55,785 nucleotides of DNA from Candidatus Nitrosopumilus sp. (GCA_029862085.1 JAOTXZ010000007.1:1-55785), one strand, 5' to 3'; counted from the stretch's first letter, positions 7,645-17,012 are shown. Notes: generated from the sequence alone by a model not told the origin. Numbers and translations: made by a program.

Positions 7645-8225
7645 TTGGAATTGTAATGGCTGGCGGTAAGGGCAGTCGAATGAAATTACCCGAAGAAAAA
7701 TTATTACTAAAATACAAAAAACCTATTATTTTACAGGTGGCTGATGCATTATCAAATTCTAATTGTTTTTCAAAAATTATTTTTATTACCAGTCCCAATT
7801 CTCCAAAAACCAAACAATTACTACAAGAAAATAAATATGAAATTTTTGAAACATCTGGAATTGGATATGCAGAAGATCTAAATCTAGTTCTTAAATCACT
7901 AAATGATCCTGTTTTTATTACTTCAGCTGATTTACCTCTTTTAGATAGTGAAATAATAAAAAAAATTGTAAATTTTTATAATCCAAAAATCACCTGGACA
8001 ACAATTATAGTTACAAAAAAATTTCTTGAATCATTAGGACTAACTTCAGTTTATGATATTACTTTTAAAAATCAAATTTGTAACTATACTGGAATTTCTA
8101 TGATTAATTCACAAAATATTTCTAAACTAGAGAGTATCGAAGAAAATTTTGTAATTATCGATGATAAAAGAATTGGATTTAATGTAAATACTAAACAGGA
8201 CTATAGATTACTCAGCACTACCTGA
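7641..8225 (+). CDS. cobY: GTP:adenosylcobinamide-phosphate guanylyltransferase, archaeal type
   Basis: This 194-residue nucleotidyltransferase has the N-terminal signature MAGGKGSRMKLPEEKLL and an FITSADLPLL metal-binding segment near residue 95. This is the MobA-like fold of archaeal CobY, which replaces the guanylyltransferase half of bacterial CobU. It activates adenosylcobinamide phosphate for CobS, encoded just upstream (4-bp overlap). Other NTP-transferases share the fold, but the operon position decides the assignment. The last 18 bases overlap the convergent S27e gene. Confidence 0.88.
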   Translation: MIGIVMAGGKGSRMKLPEEKLLLKYKKPIILQVADALSNSNCFSKIIFITSPNSPKTKQLLQENKYEIFETSGIGYAEDLNLVLKSLNDPVFITSADLPLLDSEIIKKIVNFYNPKITWTTIIVTKKFLESLGLTSVYDITFKNQICNYTGISMINSQNISKLESIEENFVIIDDKRIGFNVNTKQDYRLLSTT

Positions 8226-8405
8226 AATTTTACCATTTATTTTTGCCTTGGAACCTGTTGGTTCTGCTATTGTGTTACCACAAGAGTTGCAAGCAATAGA
8301 GGTTGATGCATGAGAATATACAACTTGCTGTTCTCCACACTCACTACAATCCACTTTTTGGAATTTGCTTGATGGTTTTGGAATTTCAATGTGATCTTTT
8401 TTCAT
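8208..8405 (-). CDS. rps27e: Small-subunit ribosomal protein S27e
   Basis: This 65-residue zinc-ribbon protein has the cysteine pairs CSECG and CNSCG at about residues 20-41, with the S27e pattern F.KVDC..C...Q.VYSHAST...C..C. It binds the small ribosomal subunit. The start overlaps the L44e stop (ATGA), so the two ribosomal genes form one unit. The 3' end overlaps cobY by 18 bases on the opposite strand. Confidence 0.95.
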   Translation of the reverse strand: MKKDHIEIPKPSSKFQKVDCSECGEQQVVYSHASTSIACNSCGNTIAEPTGSKAKINGKISGSAE

Positions 8406-8683
8406 GCTGCTACCAACTCAAATTTCTTTATTCTAACACCTAGTTTATTGTATTTCTTTTTGCAAACAGTACATGTCATTAGAGGAGTTACTTTTTTGGT
8501 AACTTTTGCAGGTTTGGCAAGTTTTGGGAATTTTTGTCCACCATATCCATGCTTACGCTCTGCGTGCCTACGTTCGCCTCGTGCAGAACCTCTTCTTTTC
8601 CCAGCTTTGTAAATTGATATTTTCTGTTCAGTATGTGTTTTACACTTAGGACAATACTTACGCATAGTCTTGGGAATGTTCAT
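8402..8683 (-). CDS. rpl44e: Large-subunit ribosomal protein L44e
   Basis: This 93-residue basic protein begins with the YCPKCKTHTEQK motif, has a GRRGSARGERR...GYGGQKFP central segment, and a second cysteine pair CTVCKK near residue 77. This is the classic four-cysteine zinc ribbon of L44e/L36a near the ribosomal E site. A TTAAAT box centred about 29 bases upstream of the ATG fits a leaderless mRNA. S27e follows with a 4-base overlap. Confidence 0.96.
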   Translation of the reverse strand: MNIPKTMRKYCPKCKTHTEQKISIYKAGKRRGSARGERRHAERKHGYGGQKFPKLAKPAKVTKKVTPLMTCTVCKKKYNKLGVRIKKFELVAA

Positions 8684-8705
8684 ATCAAAAAAACCGACTC
8701 CACGG

Positions 8706-8732
8706 TAATTTAAGCATTGAATCTATAATAGG
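8706..8732. promoter_or_regulatory. Divergent TATA boxes between rpl44e and adenine deaminase
   Basis: Two AT-rich elements lie in the 69-bp gap. TAATTTAAG around 8706-8714 is about 27 bases from the L44e ATG on the minus strand. TCTATAATA around 8722-8730 is about 27 bases from the adenine deaminase GTG on the plus strand. Both spacings are those expected for archaeal leaderless transcripts, and the two promoters would nearly touch. Confidence 0.4.
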
Positions 8733-8752
8733 CGCAAGGATCAAAAAAATTT

Positions 8753-10519
8753 GTGGCTAGTAGCCTAGCAAAATCTATCTATTCATTAAATTCAGTAGCA
8801 ATGGGTAACAAGAAGGCCGATCTTGTCCTAAAAAATTGCTCATTAATTTCAGTGTACACTAGAGAAATTATTCCAGATATTCAGATCTCAATTATTGGAG
8901 ATAGGATTGCATATGTGGGGCCTGATGCTAGTCATACAATTAATCCAAAGACAGCAGTCATTGATGTAAAGGGAAAATATGTTAGTCCTGGTTTTGCTGA
9001 TCCACATACCCACATTGATCAATTTGTTTTGCCATCAGAACTTGCAAAACAATCTCTTCTTTGTGGAGTAACATCTCTTTTTTCTGATCCAATTGATATC
9101 GTAAGCGTTGCAGGATACAAAGGTTTTAAAGAGTTTCAAAAACTTGGAGAAAATTTACCAATTCGAATTTTTCAAGTAGTTCCAGGAGGTCTTCCAGTTG
9201 ATAGAAAATTTAGCAATAGTAAAACACTTTCTTTATCCCAAGAAAAAAATGCTATCAAAAATCCTAACGTTCTTGGTTTAGGTGAAGTTTTTTCTTGGAC
9301 AAAAGTTACACTAAGGGATTCTAAAACAATGAAATCATTGTCAGCAATGCTGGATAATGGATGCATAATTAATGGTCACACTGCAGGTGCTAGTGAAAAA
9401 AAATTAAACGCCTATGTGTCATCTGGAATTTTATCTTGCCATGAACCTACCAACTTTGATCAAGTTTTAGAAAGATTACGTTTAGGAATGTGGATAATGA
9501 TCCGAGAGGGATCTATAAGACGAGATCTAAAAGAAATCATCCCAATGGTATTGTCACATGGGACCTACCTTAACCGCTTGATGTTTTGTTCTGATGGTCT
9601 TGATCCCTTAGATATTACCAATTTCGGCCATATTGATCATTGTATTAACGAATCAATAAAACTTGGATTGGAACCCATAGAGGCCATTACTATGGCTTCA
9701 AGAAACTGTTTTGATTATTATAACATGGGAAAGGATTTAGGAGGAATTGCACCTGGTAAGTTAGCAGATATTATTATTTTCAAGGATTTGAAATCTATAA
9801 AACCTTACAAAGTATTGGTAGGAGGAAGATTGGTTGTCTCAAATGGAAGTATTGTTGCACCAATAAAAAAGAAGATAATACCGAATTGGATAAAAAATAC
9901 CGTAAAACTAAATAAATTTTCAGAAAAAGATTTCAAAGTTAAATCCAAAAAAAAGAATGTTACCGCAAATACCATATTTATGCAAACCGAAATTATCACA
10001 AAATTAAGTTCAGCAGAATTACCGACATCTAACGGAAACGTTTTGGCATCGGTTGATAAAGATGTGTGGAAGGTTGCTGCATTTGATAGAACTAATGGAA
10101 CAAAAAACCACATTGTTGGTTTTCTTGAAAATTTTGGTGCAAATATTGATGCATTTGCATCAACATGGAGTTTTCATGAAAACGATATGATAATAATTGG
10201 TTCAAATGATTCTGATATGGCTCTGGCTGCAAACGAACTTCGAAAAACTCAGGGTGGATTAACCGTTGTTAAATCTGGAAAAGTAAAAGCATTATTACCA
10301 TTACAAATGGCTGGAATAATTTCTACCGATACTTTTGAAAAGGTTTCATCAAACTTTGAACAAATTAATAATACGATTATTGATTCAGGATGTAAATTTT
10401 CAAAACCACATTTAATTCCGCTTTTCTTACCATTCTTGGCTCTCCCATCTGTAAGAATTCTTTCCAAAGGAATTATCGATGTTAAAAAAAGGTCATACAT
10501 CGATCCAATCACTAAGTAA
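8753..10519 (+). CDS. ade: Adenine deaminase
   Basis: This 588-residue amidohydrolase converts adenine to hypoxanthine and ammonia for purine salvage. Metal-binding motifs are DPHTHID near residue 85, NGHTAGASEKKLNAY and SCHEPTNFDQ in the middle, and MFCSDGLDPLDI near residue 278. The C-terminal GGL..V..GK domain is also typical of Ade, and the length matches bacterial Ade (about 580-590). The GTG start at 8753 lies about 27 bases from a TATA-like box; an internal ATG at codon 17 is possible. The thermosome gene follows 40 bases downstream with its own promoter. Confidence 0.93.
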   Translation: MASSLAKSIYSLNSVAMGNKKADLVLKNCSLISVYTREIIPDIQISIIGDRIAYVGPDASHTINPKTAVIDVKGKYVSPGFADPHTHIDQFVLPSELAKQSLLCGVTSLFSDPIDIVSVAGYKGFKEFQKLGENLPIRIFQVVPGGLPVDRKFSNSKTLSLSQEKNAIKNPNVLGLGEVFSWTKVTLRDSKTMKSLSAMLDNGCIINGHTAGASEKKLNAYVSSGILSCHEPTNFDQVLERLRLGMWIMIREGSIRRDLKEIIPMVLSHGTYLNRLMFCSDGLDPLDITNFGHIDHCINESIKLGLEPIEAITMASRNCFDYYNMGKDLGGIAPGKLADIIIFKDLKSIKPYKVLVGGRLVVSNGSIVAPIKKKIIPNWIKNTVKLNKFSEKDFKVKSKKKNVTANTIFMQTEIITKLSSAELPTSNGNVLASVDKDVWKVAAFDRTNGTKNHIVGFLENFGANIDAFASTWSFHENDMIIIGSNDSDMALAANELRKTQGGLTVVKSGKVKALLPLQMAGIISTDTFEKVSSNFEQINNTIIDSGCKFSKPHLIPLFLPFLALPSVRILSKGIIDVKKRSYIDPITK

Positions 10520-10521
10520 TG

Positions 10522-10542
10522 TTAAAAAGGGGGACGGAGGGG
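10522..10542 (+). promoter_or_regulatory. TATA-like box and G-rich tract before the thermosome gene
   Basis: TTAAAAAG at 10522-10529 lies about 34 bases before the ATG of the thermosome gene. It runs straight into GGGGGACGGAGGGG (10529-10542), a striking G-rich stretch in an AT-rich genome. The GGAGG inside it is about 18 bases from the ATG, too far for a normal Shine-Dalgarno sequence. A role in stress control is possible but only inferred. Confidence 0.35.
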
Positions 10543-10559
10543 ATTGAATCTGAATCTTA

Positions 10560-12167
10560 ATGGCGTCAATTCAACAAGGACCAAATGGACCCGTTCTAGT
10601 CCTAAAAGAAAGTGCTTTACAACAGAAAGGTAGGGACGCTCAGCAGAATAACATTGCTGCAGCAAAACTAGTTTCAGCCCTAGTCAAAAGTAGTCTAGGT
10701 CCACGAGGTTTAGACAAAATGTTAGTTGATTCCTTAGGTGATGTTACTATTACAAATGATGGTGCTACTATTTTAAAAGAAATTGACGTTCAGCATCCAG
10801 CTGCCAAAATGATGGTGGAAATCTCAAAAACTGTTGATAATGAAGTTGGAGATGGAACCACATCTTCAGTAATTTTTGGAGGTACTCTTTTAGCAAAGGC
10901 TGAAGAACTTTTAAAAAAAGACGTCCATGCCTCAGTAATTATTGATGGCTATCAAGCAGCAGCCGAAAAGACTTTGGAAATTTATTCAGAGATGGCAAAG
11001 AAAATAAGACCTGATGATAAAGAATCACTTCTCAATATTGCAATAACCAGCATGCAATCAAAATTAATTTCAGAGGATAGTGGTATCCTTTCCAAAGTGG
11101 TTGTAGATGCAATCTTAAACATTGTCACCAAAAAAGGTGAAGAATACTCTGTTGATCTTGATAATGTCAAAGTCGAAAAGAAAACAGGTGGTTCAATACA
11201 AGATACACAAATTGTAAAAGGAATAGTTCTCGACAAAGAAATTGTTCACAGTGGCATGCCAACTAAAATTGAACATGCAAAAATTGCCCTGTTAAACACT
11301 GCACTTGAAATTGAAAAAACTGAAATGAGTTCTGAAATTCGAATTTCAGATCCTACACAAATGCAAATGTTTCTAGAAGAAGAAAATAGAATGCTAAAAA
11401 CAATGGTTGATAAACTTCATGATATTGGCTGCAATGTTTTAATTTGTCAAAAAGGAATTGATGATATTGCACAGCATTATCTTTCAAAATATGGAATTTT
11501 AGCTGTACGTCGTGTAAAAGAAAGTGATATGATAAAACTTGGAAAAGCAACAGGTGGACGTGTTTCAGCCAATCTGGAAGATCTTACAGAAAAAGATTTA
11601 GGTTCAGCAAATCAGGTTCACCAAAAGAAAGTAGAATCTGACAAATGGGTCTTTATTGAAGGCTGTAAAAATCCTCAATCTGTAACCATGTTAATCCGAG
11701 GGGGTTCTCAAAGAGTAATTGACGAGGTAGATCGTTCCATTCATGATTCTCTGATGGTAGTAAAAGATGTAATTGAAAAACCTGAAATTGTTGCAGGAGG
11801 AGGAGCCCCAGAATCTTATGCTGCTGCACAACTCAAAGATTGGGCTGATAACTTTGATGGAAGAGAACAACTTGCAATCAAAAAATATGCCGAAGCTTTA
11901 GAAGTTATTCCCCTAACCATTGCAGAAAATGCCGGAATGGATCCTATTGATACAATGGCAAAACTTAGGGCCAAACAGAGTCAAGGAAGAAAATGGACAG
12001 GTATTGATGCTAGAAATACAAAGATTGCTGACATGTTAACAATTGACATTGTAGAACCAATTGTAGTAAAAGAACAAATCATAAAATCTGCAACCGAGGC
12101 AGCGTGCATGATTCTAAGAATCGATGATGTTATTGCGACTTCCGGAGCACCTGGCGCCGGTCCTTAG
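10560..12167 (+). CDS. thsA: Thermosome subunit (group II chaperonin)
   Basis: This 535-residue archaeal chaperonin forms ATP-driven double rings that fold proteins. Visible marks are [18 protein letters not shown] at about residues 43-60, [10 protein letters not shown], and the catalytic [11 protein letters not shown] near residue 97. Also present are the apical domain and the GGGAPE motif near residue 418. The C terminus ends in GAPGAGP rather than the flexible GGM repeats of many thermosomes. A promoter-like box and an unusual G-rich tract precede the gene. Confidence 0.97.
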   Translation: MASIQQGPNGPVLVLKESALQQKGRDAQQNNIAAAKLVSALVKSSLGPRGLDKMLVDSLGDVTITNDGATILKEIDVQHPAAKMMVEISKTVDNEVGDGTTSSVIFGGTLLAKAEELLKKDVHASVIIDGYQAAAEKTLEIYSEMAKKIRPDDKESLLNIAITSMQSKLISEDSGILSKVVVDAILNIVTKKGEEYSVDLDNVKVEKKTGGSIQDTQIVKGIVLDKEIVHSGMPTKIEHAKIALLNTALEIEKTEMSSEIRISDPTQMQMFLEEENRMLKTMVDKLHDIGCNVLICQKGIDDIAQHYLSKYGILAVRRVKESDMIKLGKATGGRVSANLEDLTEKDLGSANQVHQKKVESDKWVFIEGCKNPQSVTMLIRGGSQRVIDEVDRSIHDSLMVVKDVIEKPEIVAGGGAPESYAAAQLKDWADNFDGREQLAIKKYAEALEVIPLTIAENAGMDPIDTMAKLRAKQSQGRKWTGIDARNTKIADMLTIDIVEPIVVKEQIIKSATEAACMILRIDDVIATSGAPGAGP

Positions 12168-12215
12168 AAAAATTAATTTCTGAAAACTTAAGCATTCTAT
12201 TACAATTGAATTAGT

Positions 12216-13082
12216 GTGTATAAAATAGGAATAGATCTTGGGGGGACAAAAACTGAAGGAATTTTACTTGATGATTCCTTGCAGGTTATTGAAAGAAAGC
12301 GATTACCCACTCCAAAAAATAGGTATGATGAAATCCTAAATACGATATACTATCTGGTAAATGATCTTTCTAGCAAGCTTGAAAACTATACTCTGGGAAT
12401 TTGTACTCCAGGCGCTATTTCTAAAAAAACTGGCTTGCTCAAAAATAGTAATACCAAGTGTTTGATTGGAAAACCGATAAAAGAAGATTTGGAAAAAAAA
12501 CTAGACAAAAAAATTTCTATGGAAAATGATGCTAATTGTTTTACGATTTCTGAGGCTACTATGGGTTCTGCAAAAAATCATTCAGTTGTTTTCGGTGTAA
12601 TTATGGGAACTGGAGTTGGAGGAGGAATAGTAATCAACGGTAAAATTCATCACGGAAGAACAAACATAGCAGGGGAATGGGGTCATCATACCTTACACCA
12701 AAATGGGAAAAATTGTTATTGTGGAAAAAAAGGATGTGTTGAAACCTACATCAGTGGACCTGCATTAGAACATAGATGGGAAGAACTCACTGGAAAGAAA
12801 GAATCAATGCTTGAAATTGTAAAAAATTTAGATTCTCCTCAATTTGATCATTGGAAAGAAGAGTTTTTAGATAATTTTGGAACTGGTCTGGCAAATGTAA
12901 TAGACATTCTTGATCCTGATGTTATTGTACTTGGGGGAGGTCTTTCAAATATCGACTTTCTTTATTCTGAGGGAGTAAAAAATGTGTATGAAAAAATTTT
13001 TAGCGATCTTGTTGATACTCCAATCTTGAAAAATAAATTGGGTGATTCTGCAGGAGTATTTGGAGCAGCTTTGTTAACCTAG
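12216..13082 (+). CDS. ROK-family sugar kinase
   Basis: This 288-residue protein has the ATP phosphate-1 motif IGIDLGGTKTEG at its N terminus, MENDANCF, GVIMGTGVGGGI, and the ROK zinc motif CYCGKKGCVE near residue 172. A C-terminal LDPDVIVLGGGLS adenosine motif completes the fold. Members phosphorylate glucose, N-acetylmannosamine, fructose or related sugars in the cytosol. The sequence does not fix the substrate; glucokinase is the default guess. The start is a GTG, and the gene appears monocistronic. Confidence 0.88.
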   Translation: MYKIGIDLGGTKTEGILLDDSLQVIERKRLPTPKNRYDEILNTIYYLVNDLSSKLENYTLGICTPGAISKKTGLLKNSNTKCLIGKPIKEDLEKKLDKKISMENDANCFTISEATMGSAKNHSVVFGVIMGTGVGGGIVINGKIHHGRTNIAGEWGHHTLHQNGKNCYCGKKGCVETYISGPALEHRWEELTGKKESMLEIVKNLDSPQFDHWKEEFLDNFGTGLANVIDILDPDVIVLGGGLSNIDFLYSEGVKNVYEKIFSDLVDTPILKNKLGDSAGVFGAALLT

Positions 13083-13161
13083 TTTATTGATCAGGAATAG
13101 AGGTAAATCATCTATGCCCCCTCGAGGGAACTAGATTACAGTTCAAATCTTCATTTTCTAA

Positions 13162-13626
13162 TTATTTGAAAACTTGAGTTGAATCAACATCTGATCCAAT
13201 GGACATATCAGAATATTCTTCAGGATTTAGTGAATAACATACCTTTACTTCAAATTGAATAATTTCTGCATCTTGATTTGATAGAGATTTTACTTTATCT
13301 GACAAATTTCTTTCAAGGGTTTCTTTGATGATTGAATTTTTTATTTCTGTTTTTGTAGGGTCGTCAGTGATAAAGCTAATAGTTCCCCGAAATTGATATC
13401 CTTTCAAATTTTCTTTATTGAAAACTGCAACAGTTGCCCAGGGATTTATTTTGAAATTTTTGTAAGATTTATGTTTAAAAAAATCAAGCCAGTATATTGC
13501 TTCATCATCTATTTTAAAAAAAATCCTAGGAGAAACATTTGTTAAACTAGTTCCACCAGTTGAACCTACAACAAAGACCCCCTGCTCCTCTACAAACTTT
13601 TTAATTTCTAGAGGAATTTTTACCAT
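13162..13626 (-). CDS. Pyridoxamine 5'-phosphate oxidase-like FMN-binding protein
   Basis: This 154-residue split-barrel protein shows the pattern of small flavin-reductase/PNPOx-like proteins: VFVVGSTGGTSLTNVSPRI, IYWLDFFKHKSYKNF, PWATVAVFN, and GYQFRGTISFI. Such proteins bind FMN, F420 or haem as dimers. The substrate is unknown and true PNPOx activity is unlikely without more evidence. The upstream gap (13627-13687) would hold its promoter. The 79-bp gap on its other side contains a 10-bp palindrome, CCCTCGAGGG (13119-13128), with no evident gene. Confidence 0.75.
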   Translation of the reverse strand: MVKIPLEIKKFVEEQGVFVVGSTGGTSLTNVSPRIFFKIDDEAIYWLDFFKHKSYKNFKINPWATVAVFNKENLKGYQFRGTISFITDDPTKTEIKNSIIKETLERNLSDKVKSLSNQDAEIIQFEVKVCYSLNPEEYSDMSIGSDVDSTQVFK

Positions 13627-13687
13627 GTTTTTTGTGCATTAAATTTGTATTAAAGTCATTTTATTTTTATCAAAATTGAATTTCATT

Positions 13688-14047
13688 TTAATTTTCAGAA
13701 TATTTTGATTGAATTTCAAGAATCTTATCTACAATTTCATTTACATTTACATTTAATTCTGTGGTAACCAAAATTAATCCCGCTCCTCCTATGGGTATAG
13801 TCAATCTGTATAATTTCTCATATTTTGCCATGGCAAAAATCGGCTTTCCGATTTTTGTTATTGTTTTCTTCCTGGTTGACCATCGATAAATTGCCTGAGA
13901 TAAAGAAATTTCTGTCTCTTCTCTGGAAAGATAACTTGAAACTCCAGTTCTCATTTTATCATATAGTTCTCCATAATCATAAATTCCAACGTATCGAATT
14001 TGGCTATCACAATTTAAAATCTCATCACAAATTTTATCAAAATCCAT
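13688..14047 (-). CDS. Conserved-type small protein, unknown function
   Basis: This 119-residue protein reads as an alpha-beta domain: a helix (FDKICDEILNCD), a strand (IRYVGIYDYG), a helical insert, then strands (KPIFAMAKYEKLYRLTIPI and GAGLILVTTEL) and a final helix. The order recalls roadblock/longin-type or PAS-like domains, but this is only a fold impression. No signal peptide, metal motif or membrane span is seen. It may belong to a family restricted to thaumarchaea. Neighbours on the same strand are guaA and the PNPOx-like gene. Confidence 0.65.
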   Translation of the reverse strand: MDFDKICDEILNCDSQIRYVGIYDYGELYDKMRTGVSSYLSREETEISLSQAIYRWSTRKKTITKIGKPIFAMAKYEKLYRLTIPIGGAGLILVTTELNVNVNEIVDKILEIQSKYSEN

Positions 14048-14115
14048 AAGGAATTATTTTTGTACTCAAATAATAATAATTACCAAAAATAACCAAAAAA
14101 AACTGTCAGTTTCTT

Positions 14116-15639
14116 TTATTGAGGCTCAATGGTAGCAGGAGGTTTACTTGAAATCGTATATGTTACCCATGTTACATCTTCAATCTCATTTGTTATTCTG
14201 TTGCTCATTTTTTCTAATAATCCATGTGGAAGTCTTGTCCAATCGGCAGTCATCGCATCAATGGAATCTACCACTCTTATCATTACAATATTTCCGTACT
14301 TTCTTTCATCTCCGACCACTCCCACTGCTTTATCATCTCCCACAGCAGCATATGCCTGCCATACATCTCCGTAAAGATTTGCTTCAATCAACTCTTCTTC
14401 AACAATTTTACTTGCAAGTTTAGAGATCTGAAGTTTTTTTGGAGTAACTTCTCCAATTATCCTTACAGCGAGTCCGGGACCTGGAAATGGATGACGCATG
14501 AATAGTTTTTCTGGCACCTCTAAAATTTTTGCAATTTCCCTTACCTCGTCTTTGTATAATTCTTTTAAAGGCTCCAAAATTTCTAAATTTAACCAATCAG
14601 GAAGACCCCCAACATTATGATGGGATTTTATCACCGCAGCAGGACCTTTTGAAACGCCACTTTCTATCACATCTGGATACAAAGTCCCTTGAGCTAACCA
14701 TTTGAACGGTCCATTTTTTTCAGCAAATTTCGTAAACACAGAAATAAACTCCTCGCCTACAATTTTTCTTTTTTTCTCAGGATCCTCTACCCCCTTTAAT
14801 TTATTCAGAAAAGTTTCTGAAGCATCTACTGTTGTAAAATTTACTTTGAAATTATTTTTAAACATCTCATCAATTTCTTTTTCTTCATTTAATCGCAAAA
14901 GTCCATTATTTACAAAAACACACTTTAATCTATCCCCAATTGCTTTGTGAATCAACAAAGCAGCAACTGTTGAATCTATTCCTCCACTTACTCCGCATAG
15001 TACATTTCCATCAATTTTGGAAATTTTTTCTACTTCAGATTCAATAAATCCTTCCATAGTCCAATCTTGTTTGGCATCACAAACTTTTAGAACAAAATTT
15101 CTCAGGATCTCTGTTCCTTGCTCTGTGTGAACTACTTCAGGATGAAACTGTATTCCAAAAACAGATCGTTCCTTGGATGCAATGGCAGCAGCCTTTGCAC
15201 TCTTGGTGTGGCCTATTACTTCAAAACCTGGAGGAATCACTTCTGCTTCATCTCCATGACTCATCCAGGCTCTAACAGATTCACCAACTCCATTTAGGAG
15301 ATCTTTATCGTTATCAATTGTAAGCAACGAAGAGCCATATTCTTTATTTGCTCGTTTTACTTTTCCACCAAATTTGTTTACAATTAATTGATGTCCATAA
15401 CAAATTCCTAGAAGGGGTAAATTCAAATTAAAAATTTCCTCTTCTGGAATAGGTGCTTCTGGATCATATACACTAGATGGGCCTCCTGAAAAAATAATCC
15501 CCTTTGGATTGTGTTTTTTTAAATCTTCCAAAGAAATATCATAAGGAACAAGCTCAGCGTATACTGAAAATTCACGTATTCTTCTACAAATCAGATGACT
15601 GTATTGGGAACCAAAATCTAAAACGACAATTTTATCCAT
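14116..15639 (-). CDS. guaA: GMP synthase (glutamine-hydrolysing), fused two-domain form
   Basis: This 507-residue enzyme converts XMP to GMP using glutamine and ATP. The N-terminal class I amidotransferase has the nucleophile motif LLGICYGHQ near residue 80 and FGIQFHPEVVHT near residue 168. The ATP pyrophosphatase domain has the P-loop CGVSGGIDSTVAA near residue 219. The C-terminal dimerisation domain carries RHPFPGPGLAVRIIGEV and ends in PPATIEP. Many euryarchaea split this enzyme into two subunits; here it is a single chain. A 190-residue helical protein lies 4 bases upstream. guaB is on the opposite strand at 17.9 kb. Confidence 0.97.
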   Translation of the reverse strand: MDKIVVLDFGSQYSHLICRRIREFSVYAELVPYDISLEDLKKHNPKGIIFSGGPSSVYDPEAPIPEEEIFNLNLPLLGICYGHQLIVNKFGGKVKRANKEYGSSLLTIDNDKDLLNGVGESVRAWMSHGDEAEVIPPGFEVIGHTKSAKAAAIASKERSVFGIQFHPEVVHTEQGTEILRNFVLKVCDAKQDWTMEGFIESEVEKISKIDGNVLCGVSGGIDSTVAALLIHKAIGDRLKCVFVNNGLLRLNEEKEIDEMFKNNFKVNFTTVDASETFLNKLKGVEDPEKKRKIVGEEFISVFTKFAEKNGPFKWLAQGTLYPDVIESGVSKGPAAVIKSHHNVGGLPDWLNLEILEPLKELYKDEVREIAKILEVPEKLFMRHPFPGPGLAVRIIGEVTPKKLQISKLASKIVEEELIEANLYGDVWQAYAAVGDDKAVGVVGDERKYGNIVMIRVVDSIDAMTADWTRLPHGLLEKMSNRITNEIEDVTWVTYTISSKPPATIEPQ

Positions 15640-15643
15640 ATGA

Positions 15644-16216
15644 TCACTTTTTGATATTTTCTAGCATGCGTGTCAGGGACCAACCTGCTGTGTTAATAAT
15701 TTCATTCACTCTTTCTTTTTCTTTATAATTTTTGATTATAATCTCGCGAATATCTGATCCATTTTTATTAATTACATAATCGATAATGGAATTTTTTTGA
15801 ATTGCTCCATTTTCTGCATCCAACAAATCCTTTTTTTTCATTTCTCCAATAATTCGATCAATAAAAAATGACTTGAAAGGAGGAACATCTGCCGCAATTT
15901 CCATATCATTTTCTAGAATTATTTCAACTTGTTCTGGTGTCACAAATGCATTAGCAATAATTTTACCATCATTTCCACTAGTTATTGGGATCGATTTTTT
16001 CTGGACCAGATTTTCCTCTTCAGGAGATTTTTTTATTTTTTCAATAGAGGATGCTACTGTAAAACTAGATTCTTTTAACATCGAGTCTAAAACTGATAAT
16101 CTATTTTCAAGAATTTCTATGGATTTAGTGTGTTTGTCAATTTGTTTAACAAGATCTTCTCTCCACCTAGCAATTTCTTTAATTTGTTCCTCTGAATGTT
16201 TCATATTTTGGTTCAA
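15644..16216 (-). CDS. Coiled-coil protein, unknown function, probably co-transcribed with guaA
   Basis: In this 190-residue protein, residues 5-50 form a strong coiled-coil pattern (IKEIARWREDLVKQIDKH, ILENRLSVLDSML). A linker and a C-terminal globular part follow (NAFVTPEQVEIILENDMEIAA, FKSFFIDRIIGEMKKKDLL, WSLTRMLENIKK). There are no cysteines or membrane segments. It ends 4 bases before the guaA ATG, so the two are likely on one mRNA. I do not recognise a function; a thaumarchaeal conserved protein involved in assembly or nucleic-acid binding is one possibility. Confidence 0.7.
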   Translation of the reverse strand: MNQNMKHSEEQIKEIARWREDLVKQIDKHTKSIEILENRLSVLDSMLKESSFTVASSIEKIKKSPEEENLVQKKSIPITSGNDGKIIANAFVTPEQVEIILENDMEIAADVPPFKSFFIDRIIGEMKKKDLLDAENGAIQKNSIIDYVINKNGSDIREIIIKNYKEKERVNEIINTAGWSLTRMLENIKK

Positions 16217-16240
16217 GTAGATATGGCTATTAAATGCATT

Positions 16241-17005
16241 CTAGGTAATTATGATATCTAGATTTTGATAAGGGATTTTTTTAAATCCAGAAATGGGGCT
16301 TGAGGTAGTAAATAATTCAGATCTAGTTTTTAATGCAAGCCATTCTAACAAAGATTTTCCTTTTCGTAATTTTTTCAATTTTGTTTTTCTATCGAATGGT
16401 TTGGTATTTGAAAATTTTCCAATTCTTTTCCCAAAATCCATTCCAAATAAAATAATTTTTTTTGCGTTAAAATAACTAGCCAGAAAGACTGCCCTATCTC
16501 CATCAGTAAATCCACCAAAATTTTGTATTTTTCCAAAAGGTTTAGTCTGTGTGGTCCCAATACAATTTTTGAAATATTCAATCAAACTTAATTTAGATAT
16601 ATTATCACCATGGGCGTGGACAACAAAATATGTCTTAGACTTTCCAATTTTTCTAAAGGTTTTCTCATCTCCGTCCAGATCAGTAACTATAATGTCGGAT
16701 TTAATTCCATTTTCAATCAATGGTTTAACGGCACTGTCGGCTACAATTTTTACAGTTTTTTTAAATTGTTTCAAAACAGGAATAGCATTTGATAAAGATG
16801 GGCCGGCACCAACTACGAACACATTTTGATTTTGAATCAAATTCTGGATTTTCTTCAAATGATTTTCTTCTCCCAGAATAGACTCTAACAAGGTAGCAGA
16901 ATCAGTATCCTTTCTTTTATCATAGTTGAATTCCTTTAGGATTTCGCGATATCTTGAATTCCATCCTGAAATCATCATATGACTCAAATTGGTATGGTTC
17001 ATCAT
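16241..17005 (-). CDS. mptE: MptE-like 6-hydroxymethyl-7,8-dihydropterin diphosphokinase
   Basis: This 254-residue protein has the DUF115/MptE core: VFVVGAGPSLSNAIPVL near residue 64, IVADSAVKPLIENGIKSDIIVTDLDGD, FVVHAHGDN, and FGGFTDGDRAVFLA. Archaeal MptE activates 6-hydroxymethyldihydropterin with ATP for pterin coenzyme synthesis, replacing bacterial FolK. The divergent neighbour is a dihydropteroate-synthase-like gene, the next pathway step, which strongly supports the assignment. The two starts are only a few bases apart. Confidence 0.9.
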   Translation of the reverse strand: MMNHTNLSHMMISGWNSRYREILKEFNYDKRKDTDSATLLESILGEENHLKKIQNLIQNQNVFVVGAGPSLSNAIPVLKQFKKTVKIVADSAVKPLIENGIKSDIIVTDLDGDEKTFRKIGKSKTYFVVHAHGDNISKLSLIEYFKNCIGTTQTKPFGKIQNFGGFTDGDRAVFLASYFNAKKIILFGMDFGKRIGKFSNTKPFDRKTKLKKLRKGKSLLEWLALKTRSELFTTSSPISGFKKIPYQNLDIIIT

Positions 17006-17012
17006 AAATCAT

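Noticed and set aside
13105-13160. GTTCAAATC motif and CCCTCGAGGG palindrome resembling a tRNA T-arm
   Set aside because: The flanking bases do not form a T-stem and no acceptor or anticodon arm can be built; left as an unexplained palindrome.
14129-14505. Three plus-strand frames opposite guaA
   Set aside because: They are shadows with His/Ser/Phe-rich products and no promoter, while guaA is unmistakable on the other strand.
16989-17012. TTG 16989 as the dihydropteroate synthase start
   Set aside because: It only adds eight residues outside the family core and overlaps mptE; GTG 17013 fits better, though TTG cannot be fully excluded.
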